From NCBI GenBank assembly GCA_002455605.1, contig DKLE01000103.1, positions 1-14,429 on the forward strand: a DNA stretch of 14,429 nucleotides, read 5' to 3'. Under the pieces are notes generated by a model that saw only the letters and a program-made list of their open reading frames with translations, searched no databases and was not told the origin of the DNA. The stretch comes from Firmicutes bacterium UBA6648 (lineage in GTDB: Bacteria; Bacillota; Clostridia; Peptostreptococcales; Anaerovoracaceae). The position numbers and the translations under genes were made by a program. Of the stretch, positions 1 to 6,282 are shown in pieces (the stretch's first letter is position 1; each line of letters begins with the position of its first letter).

Positions 1-91
1 TTATTCCCACACAATTTATCTCTGCTTTTTTCTCCGTCAGTTCCTCCAGAACCTTTCCCATGGCTCCTTTACCCACAATAGCTATATTCAT
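1..91 (-). CDS. dapB: Probable 4-hydroxy-tetrahydrodipicolinate reductase, N-terminal 30 residues only
   Basis: This is the beginning of a gene that runs leftward out of the window. The 30 visible residues start MNIAIVGKGAMGKVLEEL. That is a beta strand followed by a glycine-rich GxGxMG turn, the NAD(P)-binding Rossmann start seen in short clostridial DapB proteins. DapB reduces the dipicolinate precursor in the cytosol during lysine and diaminopimelate synthesis. The start is fixed by a strong AGGAGG ribosome binding site at about 100-105, roughly 8 nt upstream of the ATG. It is transcribed on the same strand as the operon to its right but is separated from it by a terminator at 193-215, so it should have its own promoter in 92-192. 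I could not find a convincing one. Another Rossmann-type dehydrogenase is possible because only the first 30 residues are visible. Confidence 0.55.
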   Translation of the reverse strand, partial: MNIAIVGKGAMGKVLEELTEKKAEINCVGI

Positions 92-121
92 ATAGATAAG
101 CCTCCTCTTTTCACAAGTTAT

Positions 122-137
122 CCATTTTATGAAATGG
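122..137. repeat. Small perfect inverted repeat in the dapB leader
   Basis: CCATTT and AAATGG form a 6-bp perfect inverted repeat around a 4-nt centre. It lies about 30 bp upstream of the dapB start, and a TTATCCAT direct repeat flanks it (118-125 and 142-149). It could be a small operator or leader hairpin. The stem is short and A+T-rich, so chance is a real alternative. Confidence 0.3.
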
Positions 138-192
138 CCTCTTATCCATGTTATTGCATAGGCTCATCTAATATAACTTGCAATTCAAGGAC

Positions 193-215
193 AAAAAAAA
201 TCCTCTTTCGAGGAT
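193..215 (-). terminator. Intrinsic terminator with GAAA tetraloop
   Basis: Read on the minus strand, ATCCTC-GAAA-GAGGAT forms a 6-bp stem closed by a stable GNRA tetraloop, followed directly by a run of eight T residues. It starts 3 nt after the stop codon of the membrane-protein gene and ends the DUF5685/J-protein/membrane-protein operon. Confidence 0.85.
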
Positions 216-217
216 CC

Positions 218-748
218 TTAAATTCTGCCGTAAAACCTTCTGTAATAATAATTTATCACTCCGGTCAGAATGACGTCGTAGCACAAGAAAAATATTTCAC
301 TGACGATAAGCAGTATAAACGGAGGTGCGTCCTTCAAGGTTATTACCCCAAAAAATAAGCTGTAAAAAAAATGATACGCCACTAGGATGATTCCAGTAAA
401 AACAGCAAACTTTAAGACTAACTGGACAACCGGCTTTTGAATTTTTTCTATATAGCATTTAAGGATTCCATAGATGCCGAAAAAACAAATATAAGGAACG
501 GCCGCGGCTTTATTTGGTAATATCAGCAAAGCCATAACAGAGCATGCTATATATAAGAGCCATCCGCCCTTGCCTTTACTTTCTATCATCATAATGGGAA
601 TAAAAACTGAACTCACTGTATACAGCGTGATTTCAAAGCCCGGAACAAAGGAGGCAGCGTAAAGGCATATTAAGGACAAGGCTAAAAGTATCCCGCCCAG
701 TGCCACGATTCTTCCTTTTTTATTTTTTATATCCCTTCCGTTAATCAT
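218..748 (-). CDS. Multi-pass membrane protein of unknown function, third gene of the DUF5685/J-protein operon
   Basis: I do not recognise this 176-residue protein. It has about five hydrophobic segments with few charges between them (roughly 14-33, 37-55, 63-80, 84-96 and 109-165, the last long enough for two passes) and a basic C-terminus ending YYYRRFYGRI, so it should be an integral cytoplasmic-membrane protein. The start is taken as the ATG at 748 (MINGRDIKN), because AGGTGAG sits a few bases upstream and overlaps the stop codon of the J-protein gene. This suggests translational coupling. An earlier in-frame ATG at 811 would make the two genes overlap by 55 bp and has no comparable ribosome binding site. 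A terminator follows the stop at once. Being last in an operon with a J-domain protein suggests a membrane partner, but nothing in the sequence shows a specific activity. Confidence 0.75.
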   Translation of the reverse strand: MINGRDIKNKKGRIVALGGILLALSLICLYAASFVPGFEITLYTVSSVFIPIMMIESKGKGGWLLYIACSVMALLILPNKAAAVPYICFFGIYGILKCYIEKIQKPVVQLVLKFAVFTGIILVAYHFFYSLFFGVITLKDAPPFILLIVSEIFFLCYDVILTGVINYYYRRFYGRI

Positions 749-756
749 ATGCTCAC

Positions 757-1350
757 CTATATGCAATCGCACAAGCAATCGGCACATATATACGCCTGAC
801 ATAACTTGCACATCATATCATCATTTGGATAACCTCTGCCGTAGGAGTTATTTTGATACATTCTGCCCATATTCATTATATTGTTTAAAGCATTCTGGTA
901 TTCAAAATTGTTTGGTTCCATATTGACAGCTGTACGCACCTTCATCAGGGCATCATCATACCAGCCTTTTTTATAAGAGATCATTCCTGCCAGAAAAAAC
1001 CACTCGGCATCCCGATTTCGAATCTGAGCCAATTTCTGTTCTGCCAGGTTTAAATTGCCTGAATCAATAATACTTCGGATATCATTGTACTCCGGTGAGG
1101 TTTGTGTCTGATATCCGCTCTGCCCCGTGCTGTTGTAGGAATAGCTGCTTCCGTTTCCGCTTGTACCCTTTTTCATCAGATAATCATAGGCCTCATTGAC
1201 CTCCTGCAATTTTTCCTCTGCTAAATCCGCTAAAGGATTATTTTGATATTTATCCGGATGGTATTTTTTAACCAATTCCCTGTAAGCTGATTTTATTTCC
1301 TCTTCACTGGCATTTTGTCTTACACCCAATACTTCATACGGATTATTCAT
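757..1350 (-). CDS. J-domain protein with TPR-like middle and cysteine-rich C-terminal tail
   Basis: This 197-residue protein opens with a canonical J domain (about residues 2-62). It contains YEVLGV, the basic helix II and the HPD tripeptide at 31-33 that stimulates DnaK ATPase. A Gly/Ser/Tyr/Gln-rich linker follows (about 62-90), then a helical TPR-like stretch (about 96-158: AEQKLAQI, WFFLAGMISYKKGWYDDALMKV, PNNFEYQNAL). The C-terminus packs six cysteines into 16 residues (C181, C184, C189, C192, C194, C196). It lacks the zinc-finger and substrate domains of classical DnaJ, so it is a specialised co-chaperone and not the housekeeping one. The ATG has a GAGGAG ribosome binding site inside the end of the DUF5685 gene, with a 3-bp gap between genes, and the downstream membrane-protein gene appears coupled to its stop. 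The J domain itself is certain; its client is unknown. Confidence 0.9.
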   Translation of the reverse strand: MNNPYEVLGVRQNASEEEIKSAYRELVKKYHPDKYQNNPLADLAEEKLQEVNEAYDYLMKKGTSGNGSSYSYNSTGQSGYQTQTSPEYNDIRSIIDSGNLNLAEQKLAQIRNRDAEWFFLAGMISYKKGWYDDALMKVRTAVNMEPNNFEYQNALNNIMNMGRMYQNNSYGRGYPNDDMMCKLCQAYICADCLCDCI

Positions 1351-1353
1351 ATA

Positions 1354-2256
1354 CTATTTCTCCTCTTCATCATTTTCACTACATCTTATATTCCCCAGCA
1401 CCTGTTCTGTACGCCTGCGTAATCCGAAATACACGATATTTTCAATTATCCCCTTATTTTTCTTTATATCCAAAAGATCTGCCCCATTGCTTATTTCTGC
1501 CAAATAATGAAGCAGATTAAATTCTACTGTTGGTTTAATTCTTTCTTTAAATTCCTGAACCGGCTCTTTCACCGGCTCATATTGAAACCGATATAAGAGC
1601 GGATTATACGTTTTCTTTGTAATATTTTCTTCAACATCCTCAAAAGCATCCATCAGATATATCCATTTTCCCAGGTGGTATCCAATATGACTGAGCAGTT
1701 TTACTGAATTTTCACTGGCCTTAAGCTCCTGTGCACCTATTTTAAATATCTCCAGCATAATCTGTGCAAAAGGCTCTTCTACCCGGTCAAGCTCTGAGCA
1801 CTTATCCTTTTCCAGCTGTGACAGAAACTGCAAATTATCTTTCGTCAGCCGACAAAGGTCATTTCTCTTCATTTGTATTTTTTTTATGGTCGGCAGCAGT
1901 CCTATAGCTGCCGCTCTTGCTTTATAGCTGTGATCATCATGGTAATCATCCATCAGCTTATAATACGCCATAATCAGCATTACATCACCGGCGTATTCAA
2001 TAGCATCATTACTTTCCGCTATGGCTTTCTTTTTAACCGGATGTATCATACAATGCCGTCCGATTATGTTATCTTTTTCGTCTTTCAGTGCAGCCATCAA
2101 TACAGCCACAAATACAAAGTCATAGCTAAGGGTAAATCGGGGTATCTGTCCATACCTCTTGCCAATGCTTTTGCATATTCCGCAATAATACGAGCTGTAT
2201 ACTTCATATTCGCGCATTTTCAGCTCTCCCTTATCAGGAACTACATATCCCAGCAT
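1354..2256 (-). CDS. DUF5685 family protein
   Basis: The 300-residue product starts MLGYVVPDKGELKMREYE and carries a YYCGICKSIGKRYGQ segment, the pattern I associate with the uncharacterised DUF5685 family. It looks soluble and mostly helical. Possible metal-binding residues are C25 and C28 (CxxC) and H68, C69 and H72. Two acidic motifs stand out: LMDDYHDD at 101-108 and LMDAFEDVEEN at 201-211. They recall the paired Asp-rich motifs of all-helical class I isoprenoid synthases, but that likeness is only by eye. The ATG at 2256 has a GGGGAG ribosome binding site about 10 nt upstream. It is the first gene of the operon, with the J-protein gene 3 bp downstream. The function is unknown. Confidence 0.8.
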   Translation of the reverse strand: MLGYVVPDKGELKMREYEVYSSYYCGICKSIGKRYGQIPRFTLSYDFVFVAVLMAALKDEKDNIIGRHCMIHPVKKKAIAESNDAIEYAGDVMLIMAYYKLMDDYHDDHSYKARAAAIGLLPTIKKIQMKRNDLCRLTKDNLQFLSQLEKDKCSELDRVEEPFAQIMLEIFKIGAQELKASENSVKLLSHIGYHLGKWIYLMDAFEDVEENITKKTYNPLLYRFQYEPVKEPVQEFKERIKPTVEFNLLHYLAEISNGADLLDIKKNKGIIENIVYFGLRRRTEQVLGNIRCSENDEEEK

Positions 2257-2282
2257 ATAACAATTCTCCCCATTTTATATTA

Positions 2283-2314
2283 TATTAGCTCTTATTAGCT
2301 CTATTATGCTAATA
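2283..2314. repeat. Tandem and inverted repeat in the leader of the DUF5685 operon
   Basis: The 10-mer TATTAGCTCT occurs twice head to tail (2283-2292 and 2293-2302). The second copy then pairs with GCTAATA at 2308-2314 as a 7-bp inverted repeat (TATTAGC, 8-nt spacer, GCTAATA). The element lies between the predicted -10 box (2323-2328) and the start codon at 2256, next to the expected transcription start. An operator or a 5' transcript hairpin would fit. Confidence 0.45.
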
Positions 2315-2322
2315 TAGCGTTC

Positions 2323-2331
2323 ATTATATCA
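2323..2331 (-). promoter_or_regulatory. Probable extended -10 promoter for the DUF5685 operon
   Basis: On the minus strand this reads TGATATAAT, a consensus TATAAT with the TGn extension that can compensate for a poor -35 box. No good -35 hexamer lies 16-18 nt upstream. It would give a leader of about 60 nt. Confidence 0.45.
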
Positions 2332-2363
2332 CATTTATGTGTAGATTTTATGTTGCAATAATA

Positions 2364-2375
2364 TTACAATTGTAA
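2364..2375. promoter_or_regulatory. Candidate operator palindrome upstream of the M20 amidohydrolase
   Basis: TTACAATTGTAA is a perfect 12-bp palindrome ending 17 bp upstream of the -35 box of the M20 gene. The 8-mer TTGCAATA occurs just before it and again within the promoter spacer (2401-2408). It could be a repressor or activator site, but it is short and A+T-rich. Confidence 0.3.
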
Positions 2376-2392
2376 AAAAATATGTTTTTTGT

Positions 2393-2421
2393 TTGACATA
2401 TTGCAATAAACGTTGTATTAT
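2393..2421 (+). promoter_or_regulatory. Sigma-A promoter for the M20 amidohydrolase
   Basis: TTGACA (2393-2398) and TATTAT (2416-2421) are separated by exactly 17 bp. The -35 box is a perfect match and the -10 box has one mismatch. The gene starts 48 bp downstream, with an AGGAG ribosome binding site at 2456-2460. Confidence 0.8.
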
Positions 2422-2469
2422 AGTTCATATTCGTTTTAAGGCAAAAAGTCATGATAGGAGACTAAAAAG

Positions 2470-3603
2470 ATGGCGGTTGAATTTGACGACCATGACATGC
2501 TTGAGACTTTAATTAAGCACCATCGTTCACTTCATAGAATACCTGAAATCGGCGATCAGCTGTTTGAAACCAGGAATTATATCATGAATGCGATGGATGG
2601 CATGGCTTGTGAATTTACAACAGTTGTAAACACAGGAATTTGTGCTTTTTTTAATAAAGGGAAAGAATTTACCATAGCGTACAGAAGCGATATGGATGGC
2701 TTGACCATTCCGGAAACCAATACCCACCGCTTCGTATCCAGACATCCCGGAAAAATGCATGGCTGCGGACATGATGCTCATATGTCAATGCTTCTCGGCT
2801 TTGCAGAATATGTGGATCATACAGAGAATATGCCTTATAACGTATTGCTTATTTTTCAGCCCGCAGAGGAAACCACCGGCGGGGCAAGACCGATAACCGA
2901 ATCCGGTATATTTGAGAAATATAAAGTGATAAGAACCTTCGGACTGCATTTATGGCCTAACATTCCCAAGGGGCAGCTTTCTACAAAAGGCGGGCCTCTT
3001 ATGCCGAAATCTTCCGAAATTAATATAGAGATTAAGGGAAAAAGCACACATGCGGCTACCTCCCATAAAGGAATTGATGCCTTATATATTGCTACTCAAT
3101 ATATAACAGATATCTATAAAATGCAGGAAACAGAAACCCCTGCAGACGAGCGGACCCTATTAAAAATCTGTCGGTTAAATAGCGGTTCTGCACGAAATGT
3201 AATTGCCGGCAAAGCTTCACTTGTAGGTACTATGCGTGCCTTTAAGCTTGAAACCTTTGACTTCATGGAAGAACGGCTAAATGATATTGCCAGAGAATAC
3301 GAGAAGAGATACGGCTGTCAAATCAGTGTACACTGTTCTGACGGTTATCTCCCTGTTATAAATGATACGGCGCTTTATAAAACCATAAAGCCGTATCTTG
3401 ATAAAATCAGTTATTACAAAGAGTTACCGGAAGCCGTTATGATTTCAGAGGATTTTTCCTATTATGGAACAAAAGCACCGGCTGTTTTTACTCTTTTAGG
3501 AACCGGAACGAAGATTCCTCTTCATAGTAATAACTTTGATTTTGAAGAAGAAATTTTATTGGCAGGCTATGAATATTATAAATTGCTTGCCCACATTAAT
3601 TAG
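2470..3603 (+). CDS. M20-family amidohydrolase / N-acyl amino acid deacylase
   Basis: This 377-residue cytosolic enzyme has the full signature of M20 (M20D) metallo-amidohydrolases: RSDMDGL at 72-78, MHGCGHDAH at 96-104, FQPAEE at 129-134, GLHLWP at 158-163, the SEDFSYYG segment near 326-333 and LHSNNFDF near 351-358. Expected metal ligands C99, H101, E133, H160 and H352 are all present, so it should be active. Family members remove acyl groups from amino acids (hippurate hydrolases, aminoacylases, N-acetyl-diaminopimelate deacetylases). The substrate cannot be told from motifs. The probable dapB on the other side of the DUF5685 operon makes a diaminopimelate role conceivable, but the genes are neither adjacent nor co-directional. 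It is a single-gene unit with a strong promoter and a terminator. The start is set by AGGAG 9 nt upstream of the ATG. No signal peptide is visible. Confidence 0.9.
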   Translation: MAVEFDDHDMLETLIKHHRSLHRIPEIGDQLFETRNYIMNAMDGMACEFTTVVNTGICAFFNKGKEFTIAYRSDMDGLTIPETNTHRFVSRHPGKMHGCGHDAHMSMLLGFAEYVDHTENMPYNVLLIFQPAEETTGGARPITESGIFEKYKVIRTFGLHLWPNIPKGQLSTKGGPLMPKSSEINIEIKGKSTHAATSHKGIDALYIATQYITDIYKMQETETPADERTLLKICRLNSGSARNVIAGKASLVGTMRAFKLETFDFMEERLNDIAREYEKRYGCQISVHCSDGYLPVINDTALYKTIKPYLDKISYYKELPEAVMISEDFSYYGTKAPAVFTLLGTGTKIPLHSNNFDFEEEILLAGYEYYKLLAHIN

Positions 3604-3640
3604 CCTTAATCATATAATTATAATATAACTCAACTTAAAG

Positions 3641-3686
3641 AAAAAGCTGTTCTGATTTTAGAAATCCTAATTCAGAGCAGCTTTTT
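3641..3686. terminator. Bidirectional intrinsic terminator between convergent genes
   Basis: AAAAAGCTGTTCTGA pairs with TCAGAGCAGCTTTTT through a stem of about 15 bp containing one G-U pair on the plus-strand transcript. T-rich tracts follow on both strands. It lies between the stop of the M20 gene (3603) and the stop of the convergent EIIC-like gene (3709), so it can serve both. Confidence 0.85.
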
Positions 3687-3708
3687 CTTTTTTGTTTCTT
3701 TATCCTTT

Positions 3709-4749
3709 TTACAAATCTAATTTATAATCTCCGTCCTTAATCTTGCCTTGTTTTTTCAGCAGTACATTCAATCCCACTGCCACAACAGCTGGCAGTACCA
3801 GATGCAGCAGCAATACTTTACCAAGCACATCGACTGTGAATCCCATTGCCGTAAAAGTTCCAATCTGCCCCACCAATCCGGAGGACCCCATTCCGGCCCC
3901 TGCCGGAATATTGGACATCTTGAAAACTACAGTCCCAAGAGGTGCGATTATGGCAGATGCTAAGGTAGGCGGAACTAAAATCCAAGGATTTTTTATAATA
4001 TTGGATATTTGAAGCATAGAGGTTCCTATTCCCTGAGCTATTAATCCACCTATGCCATTTTCCTTATAGCTGATAACGGCGAAACCTACCATTTGTGCGC
4101 AGCATCCGATAGTGGCGGCTCCTGCTGCCAGTCCGCTTAAACCAAGCATAATGCAGAGCGCTGCACTGGAAATGGGTGCAGTAAGCACCAGTCCTACTAC
4201 TACTGAAACTATGATTCCCATGATAAAAGGCTGCATTTCCGTAGCTGTCATAATGACCTTTCCCAATCCCGCCATTAATGCTCCTACCGCAGGTCCGAAA
4301 AGCTTCGCTCCCAGCATACCCATAATTAATGTAACGGCAGGAGTGACAATGATATCCACTTTTGTTTCTTTAGAAACTGCTTTACCAAATTCCGCTCCAA
4401 TTGCCGCAGCAAGAAAAGCGCCTGCCGGACCTCCAAAGAGAGCTCCCATCATTCCTGTTACCGTGCTGGCGAACAGTACCAAAGGAGGTGCTTTCAGCCC
4501 CCAGGCAACAGCAATTCCTACTGCCGCTCCCATAAGCCCCATAGCCGTTGTCCCGATCTCTATCAGAAGTGCTGACAGGCTGTTTTCTCCAAAGATATTA
4601 AGTGCCTGCTCTCCTACAGTCTTTATGATCAAGCCGATTAATAAAGAGGAAAACAGTCCCAGTGCCATTGCGGATAAAGCATCATTAAAGTAACGCTTTG
4701 CTGAAAATTGAATATCTTTTTTCTCTAAAAATTGTTTTATTGACCCCAT
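3709..4749 (-). CDS. PTS EIIC-like (PTS_EIIC_2 type) membrane transporter, probably niacin-linked
   Basis: The 346-residue protein is very hydrophobic, with about eight to ten membrane segments, many Gly/Ala residues and a charged tail (KKQGKIKDGDYKLDL). The segments TAPISSAALCIMLGL (190-204), GLAAGAATIGCCAQMVGFAV (206-225) and IPAGAGMGSSGLVGQIG (281-297) are typical of the short PTS subunit IIC family PF13303. No EIIA or EIIB domain or gene is present in the window, so sugar phosphorylation by this protein alone is unlikely. It is divergent from a NiaR-type niacin repressor with 205 bp between starts, which points to vitamin uptake and not sugar uptake. AGGAG 6 nt upstream fixes the ATG. A weak promoter candidate, TTGACG (4822-4817) with TACGCT 17 bp on, lies upstream on the minus strand. 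Family membership is confident; the niacin assignment is inference from context. Confidence 0.8.
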   Translation of the reverse strand: MGSIKQFLEKKDIQFSAKRYFNDALSAMALGLFSSLLIGLIIKTVGEQALNIFGENSLSALLIEIGTTAMGLMGAAVGIAVAWGLKAPPLVLFASTVTGMMGALFGGPAGAFLAAAIGAEFGKAVSKETKVDIIVTPAVTLIMGMLGAKLFGPAVGALMAGLGKVIMTATEMQPFIMGIIVSVVVGLVLTAPISSAALCIMLGLSGLAAGAATIGCCAQMVGFAVISYKENGIGGLIAQGIGTSMLQISNIIKNPWILVPPTLASAIIAPLGTVVFKMSNIPAGAGMGSSGLVGQIGTFTAMGFTVDVLGKVLLLHLVLPAVVAVGLNVLLKKQGKIKDGDYKLDL

Positions 4750-4885
4750 AGTATTCTCCTGTCTTTACATATGTTTTGTCATTTTTATAAGTAAGCGTAA
4801 CATAAAGTTGAAAGTACGTCAATAATAATTATTCTTCCCCCGCTTTTGATTTTGATTATATAAATTTTGGTCTTCACAGTTGTAT

Positions 4886-4915
4886 ATTGACCAATATAGC
4901 GATCAATGTTATGAT
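4886..4915 (+). promoter_or_regulatory. niaR promoter with overlapping inverted repeat (candidate operator)
   Basis: TTGACC (4887-4892) and TATGAT (4910-4915), 17 bp apart, form a good sigma-A promoter. An inverted repeat with arms ATTGA (4886-4890) and TCAAT (4903-4907) covers the -35 box and spacer, a position suited to autorepression by NiaR. The promoter is convincing; the operator is a guess from symmetry and position. Confidence 0.65.
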
Positions 4916-4954
4916 GTCTTATATAAAATTTTCAGGTACGAGGAGTGAACAAAT

Positions 4955-5479
4955 ATGAATGCAGCTAAACGCAGAGAACTTATCTTATCTTATTTAAAAT
5001 CCAGTTCTACACCCACCAGTGCCTCCAGCTTAGCCGCTCTTTTAAAAGTCAGCAGACAGATTATAGTCAGCGATGTAGCTTTACTTCGTGCAGGGGGTAT
5101 GAATATCTCAGCAACTCCCAGAGGATATATTCTTTCTGAAAACGATTCGGATAAAAGTGCCCACGGTTTTGAGGGTATCCTTGCCTGTAAACACACTGCC
5201 GCTCAATTACAGGAAGAGTTGTACACCATAGTAGATTTCGGCGCAGAGATTATTGATGTAACCATTGAGCATTCACTGTATGGCCAGCTTTCCGGCAAAC
5301 TGAATATAAACTCTCGTTACGACGCCGATCTGTTTTTGGAAAAAATTCGAAATAATGCGGATCTTCCTTTAAGCAGTCTGACAGAGGGCATCCATCTTCA
5401 CAAAATCGGCTGCAAAGATAAAAAAACCTTTGACCTTATCAAAGAGTCTCTGGACTCAAAGAAAATGCTGATTAAGTAA
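4955..5479 (+). CDS. niaR: NiaR-type niacin-responsive transcriptional repressor (HTH + 3H domain)
   Basis: The 174-residue protein has an N-terminal winged helix-turn-helix (about 5-60: RRELILSYLKSSSTPTSASSLA, LLKVSRQIIVSDVALLRAGG, then the wing TPRGYILS) and a C-terminal 3H domain (about 72-172). The conserved histidines of 3H domains are visible at H80, H106 (IEHSLYGQLSG) and H147/H149 (LTEGIHLHKI). H80, E88, H147 and H149 match the metal-ligand pattern I recall for the Thermotoga NiaR homologue. Length and domain order are normal for NiaR/YrxA, which binds nicotinic acid and represses NAD biosynthesis or niacin uptake genes. The only neighbour in regulatory position is the divergent EIIC-like transporter, its most likely target besides itself. 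GAGGAG lies about 9 nt upstream of the ATG. A bidirectional terminator follows. Confidence 0.9.
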   Translation: MNAAKRRELILSYLKSSSTPTSASSLAALLKVSRQIIVSDVALLRAGGMNISATPRGYILSENDSDKSAHGFEGILACKHTAAQLQEELYTIVDFGAEIIDVTIEHSLYGQLSGKLNINSRYDADLFLEKIRNNADLPLSSLTEGIHLHKIGCKDKKTFDLIKESLDSKKMLIK

Positions 5480-5505
5480 CTTATACGTTATGCAAATATA
5501 ATAAT

Positions 5506-5545
5506 AAAAAGGAAACGATAGACAATATTATCGTTTCCTTTTTTT
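5506..5545. terminator. Bidirectional intrinsic terminator between niaR and the PII-PII gene
   Basis: AAAAAGGAAACGATA pairs perfectly with TATCGTTTCCTTTTT around an 8-nt loop and is followed by T residues on the plus strand. The A-rich 5' side supplies a T tract on the minus strand, so it can end both niaR and the convergent DUF1538-PII operon. Confidence 0.9.
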
Positions 5546-5613
5546 ATAATCATATGACTCTTTTGCTTTATAACAATCCGTGCTCACCTTCCTCATAATC
5601 CGCAAAACAAGAA

Positions 5614-6282
5614 TTATTTATAAATACCATACGTGCAATTGACATTTTGAATATAAAGCATTCCGTTGCCGGGCTCATCCATCTTCAGATTTTCTCTGAT
5701 GGAAGCTGCAATCCCTTCTGTACTGGAAGCCTCTGAAAGAATCATGACCATTTCTTTCTCCGGTTCAATGTCCATGGAAAACAGTTTGCTGGTTTCATGA
5801 ATGCCGGATCCTCTGCCGTTAATGATGGTTCCGCCCTTTGAGCCGGCTTTGGTGGCCGCATCAATAACATCTTCTGCTTTACCCTTATCTACAATTACTG
5901 TTATAGAATGATACATAATGTTATCTACACCTCTTTCATCTTTTATATTTCCGCAAATCATTCTTTTGGCTCCCAATGCACCACAAACAGAAGTGGTATA
6001 CGCTATGCCATGATTTGGCTTATTAAATTCAAATTCTTTATTTAGCTCTTCCAGCACATGATAAGCTGTCTCTTTGCCGGCCAGCATAAAAACAATCTCT
6101 TTTCTTACATCAGACAGTCCGAGAAAATCTAAAATTTTGTTGTTAACCGTGCCTCTGCCTAAGGTGATTGTTCCTCCTGAAACTCCATGATGTTTAGCTG
6201 TTCTCAGCAGTTTACTGCCTAATCCAAAATTGGTGATTATACATATTAACTCAATTTCCAGCTCTTCAACTTTGCTGTTCAT
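5614..6282 (-). CDS. Tandem PII-like signalling protein (two fused P-II domains)
   Basis: The 222-residue protein consists of two PII-like (GlnB/GlnK-fold) domains in a row. Domain 1 spans about 10-99 and domain 2 about 125-215, joined by the linker around 100-124. Matching elements recur: GVSGGTITLGRGTV (33-46) with GSKGGTIINGRGSG (147-160), and KPNHGIAYTTSV (88-99) with EPGNGMLYIQNV (203-214). PII proteins are normally about 110-residue homotrimers that sense ATP/ADP and a second ligand and bind transporters or enzymes through the T-loop. Here the T-loop regions are short and I see no canonical uridylylation tyrosine, so control by GlnD is unlikely. The gene overlaps the end of the DUF1538 gene by 17 bp and uses AGGAGG inside it, so the two are translationally coupled. 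The likely role is to regulate that membrane protein. The effector is unknown. Confidence 0.85.
   Translation of the reverse strand: MNSKVEELEIELICIITNFGLGSKLLRTAKHHGVSGGTITLGRGTVNNKILDFLGLSDVRKEIVFMLAGKETAYHVLEELNKEFEFNKPNHGIAYTTSVCGALGAKRMICGNIKDERGVDNIMYHSITVIVDKGKAEDVIDAATKAGSKGGTIINGRGSGIHETSKLFSMDIEPEKEMVMILSEASSTEGIAASIRENLKMDEPGNGMLYIQNVNCTYGIYK

Noticed and set aside
92..192. Lysine riboswitch upstream of dapB
   Set aside because: The gap between the upstream terminator and dapB is about 100 bases, too short for a lysine riboswitch, and only a 6-bp hairpin is visible.
134..358. 74-codon open frame on the plus strand crossing the terminator at 193-215
   Set aside because: It runs across a clear terminator and antisense to the membrane-protein gene, and has no ribosome binding site or recognisable domain.
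1873..2298. 141-codon open frame on the plus strand opposite the DUF5685 gene
   Set aside because: No domain and biased, implausible composition. The minus-strand gene has a recognisable family, operon packing and ribosome binding site.
2391..2410. Possible sigma-54 promoter upstream of the M20 gene (TTGCA present)
   Set aside because: There is no GG at the -24 position. The same bases form a far better sigma-A promoter.
2470..3603. Naming the M20 enzyme as DapE or DapL in a lysine operon with dapB
   Set aside because: It is on the opposite strand, separated from dapB by a three-gene operon and a terminator. M20 motifs do not set the substrate.
4112..4693. 193-codon open frame on the plus strand, opposite the EIIC-like gene
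   Set aside because: It is an antisense shadow of an Ala/Gly-rich membrane protein. The product is low-complexity Pro/Ala/Ile/Ser, with no ribosome binding site or family resemblance.
3709..4749. True sugar-specific PTS permease
   Set aside because: No EIIA or EIIB domain or gene is in the window, and the only linked regulator is a niacin-type repressor.
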